DNA from: Acidovorax sp. 69
GTDB taxonomy: Bacteria; Pseudomonadota; Gammaproteobacteria; Burkholderiales; Burkholderiaceae_C
Direction: 5' to 3'
Assembly (NCBI RefSeq): GCF_002797445.1
Contig: NZ_PGEP01000001.1
Span: 723,001 to 787,000, forward strand
DNA length: 64,000 nucleotides
The notes beneath the pieces were generated by a model, which saw only the letters and a list, made by a program, of their open reading frames with translations, searched no databases and was not told the DNA's origin. Below are positions 9,602 through 17,779 of the stretch, piece by piece. The first letter of the stretch is position 1; each line of letters opens with the position of its first letter. The translations under genes were made by a program, and so were the position numbers.

Positions 9602-10312
9602 TCAGTGGAAGGACGACAAGGTGACGGGGCCGCGCGGCGTGGCGAACTGCGCGCTGAGCCGGGGGGCGTCACCGGCCGTGACTGCGACCTGGGGCGCAAC
9701 GCCGATGGCTTCGCACGCCGCCTGCAGCGTGGCCGACTGTAGGTGCTGCAGCGTGAGTTGCTGCAGTTGCACGCCGCTGGCGGGCAGGCTGCTGCACGGG
9801 TGCACGGCGCCCCACTGGATGAGGGTGGGCAGGCAGCCGTCCATCAGGCGCAGGCCGTCGTCGCGCACAGTGATCTGCCATTGCAGCAGTCCGTTCGGTG
9901 TGGGGCGGCTGGCGGTCACGATGGCGCCGCGTTCGATGTCTTGCGCAGACAGTGCGGCGCACCGCTCGGCCACGTCGGGCACGCTGGCCACCCAGTGGAT
10001 GAGCTGCGGGCCGTGATCCGCCACCTGCTGTTGCAAGGTGATGTCGTCCATGTCAAACCAGCGTCTAGCGCTTGATGGTATTGCGGGAGCAGCTCCTGGG
10101 TTGATAGCAATGATCTCCAGATAGGCATGCGGATGTGCCGGGCTGGAAATATTGAAGATGCGGTTGTGCGTGCCCATCAGCGGGTGTTCGCCGCCCGCTG
10201 TGGGTGTGAAGCCCAGGGTGCGTTCGCACCAGGTCACGCCGGTGGCCAGGTCCGCAGCCAGTACGACCAAATGGTCGACGCAGGGTGTTTGCAGGGCGGT
10301 GGTAGGGGTCAC
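9602..10312 (-). CDS. VOC family (glyoxalase-like) protein
   Basis: A 236-residue protein with a glyoxalase-like fold. The N-terminal metal-fold half starts DHLVVLAADLATGVTWCERTLG and includes HAYLEIIAINP. The GTG start overlaps the stop of the upstream PhzF gene as GTGA, which suggests translational coupling. Residues 68-84 are encoded by a stretch strongly resembling the window's dispersed repeat (10061-10112), read in frame. Members of this family are often annotated only as VOC proteins, so no substrate is claimed. Confidence 0.85.
   Translation of the reverse strand: MTPTTALQTPCVDHLVVLAADLATGVTWCERTLGFTPTAGGEHPLMGTHNRIFNISSPAHPHAYLEIIAINPGAAPAIPSSARRWFDMDDITLQQQVADHGPQLIHWVASVPDVAERCAALSAQDIERGAIVTASRPTPNGLLQWQITVRDDGLRLMDGCLPTLIQWGAVHPCSSLPASGVQLQQLTLQHLQSATLQAACEAIGVAPQVAVTAGDAPRLSAQFATPRGPVTLSSFH
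10061..10112 (-). repeat. Dispersed repeat copy B inside VOC gene
   Basis: On the coding strand this reads TTGCTATCAA, AGCTGCT and then CCATCAAGCGCTAGA, the same ordered blocks as in intergenic copies A, D and E. It is translated in frame as IAINPGAAPAIPSSARR (residues 68-84 of the VOC protein). Related proteins carry a short variable Pro/Ala loop here, so the repeat seems to occupy a tolerant surface loop. Confidence 0.5.
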
Positions 10313-11184
10313 AGCAGCACCTCGCCTGACACGCAGGTGACTGAGCTGCCGCCGACCCAGATGGTGTCACCGTCCTGTTCCACATAGACCCGCCCCGCGC
10401 GGTCCAGGCAGGTGCCTTGGGCTGCCACGTATTGCGTGGGGGCCAGCCCTGCGCCGATGAGCCACTGGGCCAGCGCGGCGTTCAGGCTGCCGGTCACGGG
10501 GTCTTCGGCCAGGCCGTTGTTGCCCGGGAAAAAAGCGCGCACTTCAAAGGCAATGCCCTCGGCGTCGGTGCTGCCGATGACCCCCACCTTGCCGCGTGGG
10601 CCCACCACGCCCACGTCCAACCCGGCCAGGATGGCGCCATCCGGCTTGAGTGCCAGCACCTGTTCACTGCTGCGCAGCATCACGCCACGCCAGTGGGGGC
10701 CGTTGTCGCACCAGGCATGGTGCAGGATGTCGCTGCGCGCCACACCCAGGCCGTGTGCGATCAAAGCCACATCGTCCTCGGCCAGCGGGCCGCTTTGGAT
10801 CAATGGCGGCGCGGCAAAAGCCAGGCGGTCACTGCCCTGCCGCAGCGCGACCAGGCCCACGCCACATTCCTGCACGACCCGGCCCGCCGCCTGGGGCTTG
10901 CCACCGGCCTGCAGCCAGGCATGGCAGGTGCCCAGCGTCGGGTGACCGGCGAAAGGCAGCTCGCGCCCGGGGCAGAAAATGCGCACGCGGTAGTCGGCAC
11001 CGGCCGCGCGGCCTTCGGCGGTGGGGGGCAGCACAAAGGTGGCTTCGGACAGGTTGGTCCAGTTCGTGAACGCCTGCATGGCTTCGGTGGACAGGTCCGT
11101 GCCGTCCAGCACCACGGCCAGCGGGTTGCCACGGTAGGCGGTGGCGGTGAACACATCGACTTGCTGGAAGGGGCGGTGGCGCAT
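10309..11184 (-). CDS. PhzF family protein (copy 1)
   Basis: A 291-residue PhzF-family isomerase/epimerase-like protein with the diaminopimelate-epimerase fold. The N-terminus MRHRPFQQVDVFTATAYRGN-PLAVVLDG and the middle motif ELPFAGHPTLGTCHAWL are diagnostic. The acidic catalytic residue in the N-terminal block is seen as NLSEATF. The C-terminal EDPVTGSLNAALAQWL closes the active site. The start ATG follows TAAGGAAC at good spacing; the longer frame upstream is not conserved. It is a tandem paralogue of the next gene. Most family members have no known substrate. Confidence 0.88.
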   Translation of the reverse strand: MRHRPFQQVDVFTATAYRGNPLAVVLDGTDLSTEAMQAFTNWTNLSEATFVLPPTAEGRAAGADYRVRIFCPGRELPFAGHPTLGTCHAWLQAGGKPQAAGRVVQECGVGLVALRQGSDRLAFAAPPLIQSGPLAEDDVALIAHGLGVARSDILHHAWCDNGPHWRGVMLRSSEQVLALKPDGAILAGLDVGVVGPRGKVGVIGSTDAEGIAFEVRAFFPGNNGLAEDPVTGSLNAALAQWLIGAGLAPTQYVAAQGTCLDRAGRVYVEQDGDTIWVGGSSVTCVSGEVLL

Positions 11185-11351
11185 GGTGGTCAGTTCCTTA
11201 GGGACAAAACATGGTGAAACGGGGCCGGGCACGCCGGGGGCAGACCGGGCGCAAGGCCGGGGTTTTTTCGGGGTCTGGTGGCCCGGCGTCCAGGGGGAGG
11301 CCGAGGAAAAAAATCAGCCGCTGGGGCGGGAGGCTGTCGGGTTGAGGGTGG

Positions 11352-12215
11352 TCATAGCAGCACCGTGCCTTCAATGCAGGTGACAGCACGGCCACCCACC
11401 CAGATCTGATGGCTGTCGTCCTGGCGGATATGCACCCGGCCCGCACGGCCCAGGCACTCGCCTTGGGCCACCAAGTAGCTGCTTGGTGCCAGGCCGTCGG
11501 CAATCAGCCATTCGGCCAGGCTGGCATTGAGGGTGCCGGTGACGGGGTCTTCGGGGTTGCCCATGGGGGCGGCAAAGGCCCGCACTACCGCGCCGGGTTG
11601 TGCCGTATTGCTGGCCGCAGGGCTGACATGAATCACGCCCACGTCCTGGCCCAGGTCTTTCAGGCGGGCATGGTCGGGGTGCAGGCCCAGCACGGTGTCG
11701 GCGCTGTCGAGCAGCAGGCCCAGCCAGACGGGCCCGTTGTCGAGCAATTGCGCGCCCAGGATCTGTTGTGGGCGCAAGCCCAGGGCGCTGGCGATCAGCG
11801 GCACCAAGGCGGGGCTGGGGGCACTGCGCCGCAGGGGCGGAGCGGCAAAGGCCAGGGTGTCATTCGCCTGCGCGATGCGTACCAGGCCCAGCGCACACTC
11901 CTGGATCACCATGCCCGGCTGGCGGGGTGTGTGGCCGGCCTGCAGCCACGCATGGCAGGTGCCCAGCGTGGGATGGCCTGCAAAAGGCAACTCGCCACTG
12001 GGGCTGAAGATGCGCAAGCGGTAGTCGGCGCCCGTAGAACGCCCGGCTTCGGTCGGGGGCAGCAGAAAGGTGGTTTCCGACAGGTTGGTCCAGGCAGCAA
12101 AGCGGCGCATGTCGCTGTCGCTCAGGCCGTCGGCATCCAGCACCACGGCCACGGGGTTGCCGTAGCCGGGGCGGTCGCTGAACACATCGATTTGCTTGAA
12201 GGGGCGCTGGTGCAT
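11352..12215 (-). CDS. PhzF family protein (copy 2)
   Basis: A 287-residue PhzF-family protein, clearly paralogous to its neighbour. It starts MHQRPFKQIDVFSDRPGYGN, carries ELPFAGHPTLGTCHAWLQAG almost unchanged, and ends with EDPVTGTLNASLAEWL and an ICIEG-like tail. Residue differences are spread through the protein, so the duplication is not recent. Start chosen at the ATG that matches copy 1; the 84 upstream codons overlap the GST gene in another frame. It lies 14 bp downstream of the GST gene, in the same transcript. Confidence 0.88.
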   Translation of the reverse strand: MHQRPFKQIDVFSDRPGYGNPVAVVLDADGLSDSDMRRFAAWTNLSETTFLLPPTEAGRSTGADYRLRIFSPSGELPFAGHPTLGTCHAWLQAGHTPRQPGMVIQECALGLVRIAQANDTLAFAAPPLRRSAPSPALVPLIASALGLRPQQILGAQLLDNGPVWLGLLLDSADTVLGLHPDHARLKDLGQDVGVIHVSPAASNTAQPGAVVRAFAAPMGNPEDPVTGTLNASLAEWLIADGLAPSSYLVAQGECLGRAGRVHIRQDDSHQIWVGGRAVTCIEGTVLL

Positions 12216-12228
12216 GGTGGGCGCTGGG

Positions 12229-12855
12229 TCAGGAGAGTGGCTGGTCCAACACGCCCCGTGCGCCGGGGCGTGTGCTGACCATGTTGTACCACCGCTCCAG
12301 GTGCGGCCGCGCCGGGCGTGCCTGGGGCAGGCCCCACCAGCGGTGGATCTCGCAGCCCACGGGGATATCGGCCATGGTGAAGCGCTCGCCCGCCATGTAC
12401 GGTTGGCGCGCCAGGTGGGCATCCAGCATCGCCAGCAGGGGCTCGGTGGTCGCCACCGACGCCGCAATCAGTGCATCGTTGCGCTGTGCCGCAGGTGTGC
12501 GTATCCACTGGATGAAAGCATCGCGTCCGGCGGGGTTCAGTGTGGTCTGCTGCCAGTCCATCCACTGTTCGCCCACACAGCGTGTGGGCAGGTCCTCGGG
12601 GTACAGGTCGCCCGGCGAATGCCGGGCACACAGGTAGCGCACGATGGGGTTGGACTCCCACAGCGTCACACCCGTGTCCTCATCTTCGATCAGGGGCACC
12701 AGGCCGTTGGGATTGAGGCTCAGGTAGCGCGCCTCGCGCACCACGCCGTACTGGCCGCCCGCATCGGTGCGCTGCAGTGTGATACCCAGTTCCTGCGCGG
12801 CCCACACCACCTTGCGCACGTTGATGGACGACAGGCGCCCCCAGAGCCTCAGCAT
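12229..12855 (-). CDS. Glutathione S-transferase family protein
   Basis: A 208-residue cytosolic GST. The N-terminal thioredoxin-fold half (MLRLWGRLSSINVRKVVWAA) has Ser in the position that activates glutathione. NGLVPLIED then gives the cis-proline, and LWESNPIVRYL is the glutathione-binding ES/N motif. The C-terminal helical domain contains FTMADIPVGCEIHRW. It sits in the MocR-linked cluster between an aminotransferase and two PhzF genes, so it may act in detoxification or isomerisation of a cluster metabolite. Confidence 0.9.
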   Translation of the reverse strand: MLRLWGRLSSINVRKVVWAAQELGITLQRTDAGGQYGVVREARYLSLNPNGLVPLIEDEDTGVTLWESNPIVRYLCARHSPGDLYPEDLPTRCVGEQWMDWQQTTLNPAGRDAFIQWIRTPAAQRNDALIAASVATTEPLLAMLDAHLARQPYMAGERFTMADIPVGCEIHRWWGLPQARPARPHLERWYNMVSTRPGARGVLDQPLS

Positions 12856-12973
12856 GTTGAATCAACTTTCATGGCGCGTTGCACGAACCGTGACGTATGA
12901 AGCTGGCGCGGCCCGGCCAGCGGCCCCGCAAGGGCCGCCAAGCGGTGGATGCGGCGCAGCGCCACAGGGGTGT

Positions 12974-14173
12974 TCACTTGCTTTCGCGGATGGCAGCTGC
13001 CAACGCGGCGATGCCGGTGGCGATCTGTTCCACCGATGCGGTGACGAACGACAGGCGCAGCGTGCGCTGGTCGGCGTTGTCGGCATAAAACGCGGCGCCG
13101 GGCACAAAGGCCACGTTGCGGTCCACCGCTTTGGGCAGCAGTTCGATGGCGCTCATGCCTTCGGGCAGGCGCAGCCACAGGAACATGCCGCCGTCGGGGC
13201 GGTTCCACTGCACGCCCAGGCCCTGCATTTCATGGGTCAATGCAGTCAGCATGGCTTCGCACTGCTGCTTGTACAGCGTGCGGATGGTGGGCACATGGCG
13301 GTCCAGGAAGTTGCCCTTCATCACCTCGGCCACCAGGCGCTGGTTGTAGCCGGGCGTGTGCAGGTCGGCGGCCTGCTTGGCCTGCAGCAGCTTGGGGTAC
13401 ACCGCCTTGGGTGCCACCACAAAACCCAGGCGCAGGCCAGGGGCCAGCACCTTGGAGAACGAGCCCATGTAGATGCAGCCTTCGGGGTTGCGGGCCGTGA
13501 GTGGTGCGGGTGGCGGAGCGTCAAACCACAGGTCGCCGTAAGGGTTGTCTTCGACCAGGGGCAGGTTCAGCTCGGCCGCCGCTTGTACCAGCGCAGCGCG
13601 GCGCGCGTCGCTCATGGTGCGGCCGGTGGGGTTCTGGAAGTTGGGTAACACGTACAAAAAGCGTGCCTTGTTGGCACCCGTGCCCACTTTGGCTTTCAGG
13701 TCGTCGATGAGCACGCCTTCATCGTCGCTGGCCACGGACACCACGTTGGGCTCCATGGGCGTGAAGGCCTGCAGCGCGCCCAGGTAGGTGGGGGTTTCGA
13801 CCAGCACGCGGCTGTTTTCGTCGATCAGCACCTTGGCGATCAGGTCCAGCGCTTGTTGTGATCCGGTGGTGATGAGCACCTGCTCGGGATCCACATTCCA
13901 CGGCAAAAAGTCGGCAATGGCCTGGCGCAGCGGGGCAAAACCTTCGCTGGCGGCGTATTGCAGGGCGGCCGGGCCGTCGTTGGCCAGCACGGCAGCTGAT
14001 GCAGCAGCGAAGGCCGATACGGGGAAGGTCTTGGGCGAGGGCAGGCCGCCCGCCAGGCTGATGATGCCGGGCTTTTCCGTGACCTTGAGGATTTCGCGGA
14101 TGACCGATGGGTTCATGCGCTCGGCGCGGCGCGCCAGGGTCCAGGTGCTGGTGGGCAGGTCGTTCAGTTTCAC
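12974..14173 (-). CDS. LysN-like PLP aminotransferase
   Basis: A 399-residue class I/II aminotransferase of the 2-aminoadipate/LysN type, without a HTH domain. The N-terminal segment RMNPSVIREILK, the motif ISLAGGLPSP, and the PLP lysine in MGSFSKVLAPGLRLGF are visible. The GTG at 14173 is the likely start, because AGGAG lies seven bases upstream; the ATG 39 bases further up has no such site. It probably transaminates a branched, aromatic or basic amino acid. It lies in the cluster downstream of the cupin gene, after a 96-bp gap. Confidence 0.88.
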   Translation of the reverse strand: MKLNDLPTSTWTLARRAERMNPSVIREILKVTEKPGIISLAGGLPSPKTFPVSAFAAASAAVLANDGPAALQYAASEGFAPLRQAIADFLPWNVDPEQVLITTGSQQALDLIAKVLIDENSRVLVETPTYLGALQAFTPMEPNVVSVASDDEGVLIDDLKAKVGTGANKARFLYVLPNFQNPTGRTMSDARRAALVQAAAELNLPLVEDNPYGDLWFDAPPPAPLTARNPEGCIYMGSFSKVLAPGLRLGFVVAPKAVYPKLLQAKQAADLHTPGYNQRLVAEVMKGNFLDRHVPTIRTLYKQQCEAMLTALTHEMQGLGVQWNRPDGGMFLWLRLPEGMSAIELLPKAVDRNVAFVPGAAFYADNADQRTLRLSFVTASVEQIATGIAALAAAIRESK

Positions 14174-14269
14174 TCTCGTTCTCCTAGGGGTGGTGTGCAG
14201 GTGGCCACCCAACGTTGCAAAGTCATCAGAAAAAATAAGTAACCCGTGCCAAAAACCTGTGCACGGGCA

Positions 14270-14599
14270 TCAGTCCACGACAAACAGGGTGGCACCCTGG
14301 GGCGCTGTGGACCGGTGTGGTTCCGCATTGTCCGCCACCTGGTAGCTCATACCGGGTGTCAGGGTGAACTGGCGGCCGTCGGCCAGCTCGGTGTGCAATT
14401 CTCCGCTCAGGCACAGCAGCACATGGCCCTTGGTACACCAGTGGTCCGACACATAGCCGGGCGTGTACTCGACCATGCGCACGCGCATGTCGCCCCACTG
14501 CTGCGTGCGCCAGAAGGCCTGGCCCGCTTGCGCGCCTTTTTCTTCGCGGGGCAGTGTGGTCCAGTCGGTGGTGCCAAACGGAATGTGGTTCATCTTCAT
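14270..14599 (-). CDS. DHCW-motif cupin fold protein
   Basis: A 109-residue small cupin. The sequence FGTTDWTTL...WGDMRVRMVEYTPGY is typical of the family, with the metal-site region SDHWCTKGHVLLCLSGEL and then PGMSYQVADNAEPHRS. The ATG at 14599 overlaps the stop of the EamA gene as ATGA, which decides the start over a second ATG two codons later. This family has no defined reaction; a role in binding or sensing a cluster metabolite is possible but unproved. Confidence 0.85.
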   Translation of the reverse strand: MKMNHIPFGTTDWTTLPREEKGAQAGQAFWRTQQWGDMRVRMVEYTPGYVSDHWCTKGHVLLCLSGELHTELADGRQFTLTPGMSYQVADNAEPHRSTAPQGATLFVVD

Positions 14600-15516
14600 G
14601 GGACGGGTCTTTCGGCGGTGTGCACGGGCATCTTCTTGCCAGCAAACACCGTGGCGATCACTGCGATGGCAAACACCAGGGTGGTGGCATCCAGGTGCTC
14701 GCCCAGCAGCGGCACGGCAAAAAGCAGGCTCAGAAAAGGCTGTATGAGCTGGATCTGGCTCACCCTTACAGCACCCAGCGCCAGGGCGCGGTACCAGGCA
14801 AAAAAGCCGATCCACATCGAAAACAGGGCCACATAGGTGAAGCCCATCCAGCCCATGGCGCTGATCGCCGACGGTGTTGCCGGTGCAAACCACCACGCGA
14901 TAGGCAGGGTCAGTGGCAGGCAACACGCCAGCACCCAGCAAATGGCCTGCTCGGCGCCCAGGCGCGGCGTGAGGCGTGCCCCGCCGATGTAGCCCAAGGC
15001 GCCAGTGGTCATGGCGATCAGTAGATAGATGTTGGCAGCGCCCAGGTACAACCCCCCCGCGCGCCACACCATGAAGCCAAGTACCAGGCCGCTGCCCAAA
15101 ACCGCGCAAGCCCAGAAGCCCGTGGATGGGCGCTGCCGAAACCACAGCGCTCCCAGCACCGCGGTAGACAGCGGCAGCAGCGCCGTGACGACAGCGCCGT
15201 GGGTGCTGGGCACATGGCGTAGCGCCAGTGCGAGGAACAGCGGGAACCCAACGATCACTCCAAAAGCGGTGACACCCAGCAAGGGCCACTCTGTCTTCAC
15301 CGGAACATTGAGGCGCCCACGGGACCGCTGCCACAGCAGGTAACCGATGGACAGCAACCCTGCCACGGCGGCACGGCCAAAGGTGACGAACCAAGGAGAC
15401 AGCTGGGGCGCGTCGGCAGGGCCGACTGCAAGGCGCGTCATGGGCAGGGTGGCGGCAAAAAGGGTCACGCCCACCAGGCCCCAGAGCAGGGCTTCTTTTT
15501 CCTGGGCGCGGTTCAT
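14596..15516 (-). CDS. EamA/DMT family transporter
   Basis: A 306-residue drug/metabolite transporter with about ten hydrophobic helices in two EamA repeats. The repeats begin near residues 10 (WGLVGVTLFAATLPMTR) and 165 (GAANIYLLIAMTTGALGYIG). Helices are rich in Gly/Ala/Leu, and the C-terminus is short and charged. Its start overlaps the LysE stop and its own stop overlaps the cupin start (both ATGA), so the three are translated as a coupled unit. An export role is expected; the substrate is unknown. Confidence 0.9.
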   Translation of the reverse strand: MNRAQEKEALLWGLVGVTLFAATLPMTRLAVGPADAPQLSPWFVTFGRAAVAGLLSIGYLLWQRSRGRLNVPVKTEWPLLGVTAFGVIVGFPLFLALALRHVPSTHGAVVTALLPLSTAVLGALWFRQRPSTGFWACAVLGSGLVLGFMVWRAGGLYLGAANIYLLIAMTTGALGYIGGARLTPRLGAEQAICWVLACCLPLTLPIAWWFAPATPSAISAMGWMGFTYVALFSMWIGFFAWYRALALGAVRVSQIQLIQPFLSLLFAVPLLGEHLDATTLVFAIAVIATVFAGKKMPVHTAERPVP

Positions 15517-16127
15517 AGCGTGAGCATCCAGTACGCAGTGAGCACCAGCACCAGGGCCAGGGCCCGGTTGAACCACAGCAGCCTTGCGCCCTGCGCCAGC
15601 CAATGGCGCAGCAGCGAACCCACCAGTGCGTAGACAAAATTGCTGGTGAACGCAAACACCATCATCACGCCGCAGATGATCACCAGGCGCTCGCCCGGGT
15701 TGGAGGCCGGCTGGCCGGCTGCATTGACCACCCAGCCAGCGCTCAGTGTGAGGGCCAGCATCCAGGCCTTGATGTTGACGAACTGCAGGCCCACGCCTTG
15801 CCAGAAGGTCACGTTCAGGCGCGTGGTGTCGATGTCGGCCATCTTGCCCGCGCGGCTGAGCTTGAACGCCAGCCAGAGCATGTAAGCCACGCCCAGCAGC
15901 GTCACTGCCCAGCGCAGGGCGGGCACGCCGGTGATGAGCGCGCCCAGGCCCAGGCCGCTGCCCAGCATCAGCAGTGTCCAGCCCGCAGGCACGGCCAAGC
16001 AAAACCGCAGCGCGCGTCTGAGGCCCAGGTTGGCCGCCAGCGCGGTGGACAAGGTGGTGTTGGGCCCCGGCGAGAAACTCATGGCGGTGCAAAACAGCAG
16101 CAGGGCGGTGAGTTCGGCAGTGCTCAT
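15513..16127 (-). CDS. LysE family translocator
   Basis: A 204-residue LysE/RhtB-type exporter with six predicted membrane segments. The family signature SPGPNTTLSTALAANLGLRRAL is near residue 20. Further helices are VPAGWTLLMLGSGLGLGALI and VIICGVMMVFAFTSNFVYAL. The ATG giving MSTAELTALL is favoured over an upstream one. It is the first gene of the cluster, divergent from the MocR regulator with 142 bp between them. Exporters of this family usually remove amino acids or their analogues, fitting a cluster of amino-acid-type enzymes. Confidence 0.9.
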   Translation of the reverse strand: MSTAELTALLLFCTAMSFSPGPNTTLSTALAANLGLRRALRFCLAVPAGWTLLMLGSGLGLGALITGVPALRWAVTLLGVAYMLWLAFKLSRAGKMADIDTTRLNVTFWQGVGLQFVNIKAWMLALTLSAGWVVNAAGQPASNPGERLVIICGVMMVFAFTSNFVYALVGSLLRHWLAQGARLLWFNRALALVLVLTAYWMLTL

Positions 16128-16183
16128 GGTGGGGTGGCTCGGGGAAGGGCTTGCGGCTTGTGTGTGTTCAATGTAATCTTGCA

Positions 16184-16237
16184 AACCAATACATCACCAG
16201 TACAGTCTGTCAGCGCAGTGCTGAATCTGTATTGGTT
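16184..16237. promoter_or_regulatory. Candidate MocR operator, inverted repeat
   Basis: A perfect 10-bp inverted repeat: AACCAATACA at 16184-16193 and TGTATTGGTT at 16228-16237, with centres 44 bp apart (about four helical turns). It lies in the gap between the divergent LysE and MocR genes. MocR regulators commonly bind repeated sites in the gap between their own gene and a divergent target, so this is the expected position. Binding is inferred, not shown. Confidence 0.6.
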
Positions 16238-16269
16238 GCGAAGACAGTACACAGCCCAGAGCCTTTGCC

Positions 16270-17754
16270 ATGCTGATGAAATCCCCCACCCAGTCGCTCA
16301 CCGAGCAGTTGTCTGCCCGAATCTCCGAGCGCATCCGCAACCGCCTGCTGGCGCCCGGTGCGCGCTTGCCGTCGGTGCGCCAGTGTGCGCAGCAAAACGG
16401 AGTGAGCCCGTCCACCGTGGTGGCGGCCTACGACCAGCTGCTGGCGCAGGGGCTGGTGGAAGCGCGCAAAAACCGGGGCTTCTTCGTGCGCGAAAGTGCT
16501 CGCGCGGTAGGCGCAGCCGACGACGAAACCCACCCCGTGGACCCTGCCCAGGAGAGTGCCGCCGCCAACTGGAGCACCGCCCATTGGTTTGCCGCGCGTG
16601 CCGCAGGGCGGGGGGGGCGAAGCGTATCGCCCGTGAATGCCACGGCGCTGATCCGGGGCATGTTCCACAAGGTCAGCGACAAGCCACAGCCCGGCATGGG
16701 CGTGTTTCCACCGCAGTGGCTGGAGTCCACCTTCATGCCCGCAGCGGTGCGCAAGGTGACCAGCTCGCGCAGCCTGCAGGATTTTTCGCTGCAGTACGGA
16801 GAGCCTTTGGGCGACGCGGGCCTGCGCCGCCTGCTGGCCAAGAAGCTGGCCACGCTCAACGTGCACACAGTGCCCGAGCACATCATCACCACCGTGGGGG
16901 CCACCCATGCGCTCGACATCGTGAGCCGCACGCTGCTGCGCCCGGGCGACCCGGTGATGGTCGAAGAGCCGGGTTGGGCCGTGGAGTTTGCGCGCCTGGC
17001 CGCCTTGGGCATGCACATCCTGCCCGTGCCTCGCCGCGCTGACGGGCCCGACCTGGAGGTGATGGCCAAATACTGCGAGGTGCACAAGCCCAAGCTCTAC
17101 GTGAGCGTGAGCGTGTTCCACAACCCCACCGGCTACTGCCTCACGCCGGGCAGCGCACACCGCATCCTGCAACTGGCCAACCAGCACAATTTCCATGTCG
17201 TGGAGGACGACACCTACAGCCACATTGCGCCCGAGCACGCCACGCGGTTGACCGCGCTCGACGGCCTGCAGCGCACCATCTACGTGAGTGGTTTTGCCAA
17301 GATCCTGGCCCCCAACTGGCGCATTGGTTACCTGGCCGCGCCACCCGCGCTGGTGGAGCAGTTGCTCGATACCAAGTTGCTGGCCACGCTGACCACGCCG
17401 GCCTTGCTCGAAAAAGCCCTGGCGCTGTGCATCGAGCAGGGGCAGCTGCGGCGCCATGCCGAACGCATCCGTACCCGGCTGGATGCGGCGCGCGCGCGCA
17501 GCGTCAAGTTGGCAATGAGCGCTGGCTGCACTTTTGCCGCCGAGCCCGTGGGGCTGTTTGGCTGGGTGGAGACGGGGGTGGACACCGATGCGCTGTCGCA
17601 GCGCATGCTCGATGAGGGCTACCTGCTGGCACCCGGTGCGCTGTTCCATGCAGAGCGCAAGCCCAGCACGCTGATGCGCATCAACTTCGCCACCACGCAG
17701 GATGCAGCGTTCTGGCGCACTTTTGAGCGCGTGCGATCAGAGCAGGGGCGGTGA
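16270..17754 (+). CDS. MocR family regulator (GntR-AAT fusion)
   Basis: A 494-residue PLP-dependent regulator. The N-terminal GntR winged helix covers about residues 8-78 (LTEQLSARISERIRNRLLAPG, then SVRQCAQQNGVSPSTVVAAYDQL, LVEARKNRGFFV). An aminotransferase-fold domain follows from about residue 120. The PLP lysine is in YVSGFAKILAPNWRIGY. Homologues sense amino acids or vitamin B6 and control a divergent operon; here the LysE-to-dehydratase cluster is the likely target. The start ATG places the HTH at the very N-terminus as usual. Confidence 0.92.
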   Translation: MLMKSPTQSLTEQLSARISERIRNRLLAPGARLPSVRQCAQQNGVSPSTVVAAYDQLLAQGLVEARKNRGFFVRESARAVGAADDETHPVDPAQESAAANWSTAHWFAARAAGRGGRSVSPVNATALIRGMFHKVSDKPQPGMGVFPPQWLESTFMPAAVRKVTSSRSLQDFSLQYGEPLGDAGLRRLLAKKLATLNVHTVPEHIITTVGATHALDIVSRTLLRPGDPVMVEEPGWAVEFARLAALGMHILPVPRRADGPDLEVMAKYCEVHKPKLYVSVSVFHNPTGYCLTPGSAHRILQLANQHNFHVVEDDTYSHIAPEHATRLTALDGLQRTIYVSGFAKILAPNWRIGYLAAPPALVEQLLDTKLLATLTTPALLEKALALCIEQGQLRRHAERIRTRLDAARARSVKLAMSAGCTFAAEPVGLFGWVETGVDTDALSQRMLDEGYLLAPGALFHAERKPSTLMRINFATTQDAAFWRTFERVRSEQGR

Positions 17755-17779
17755 GCGCCGGGCCCGGGGCCCCGATGTG

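Noticed and set aside
16609..16619. G7 run in the MocR gene as a possible frameshift
   Set aside because: The frame continues without break into recognised aminotransferase motifs, so the run length is correct.
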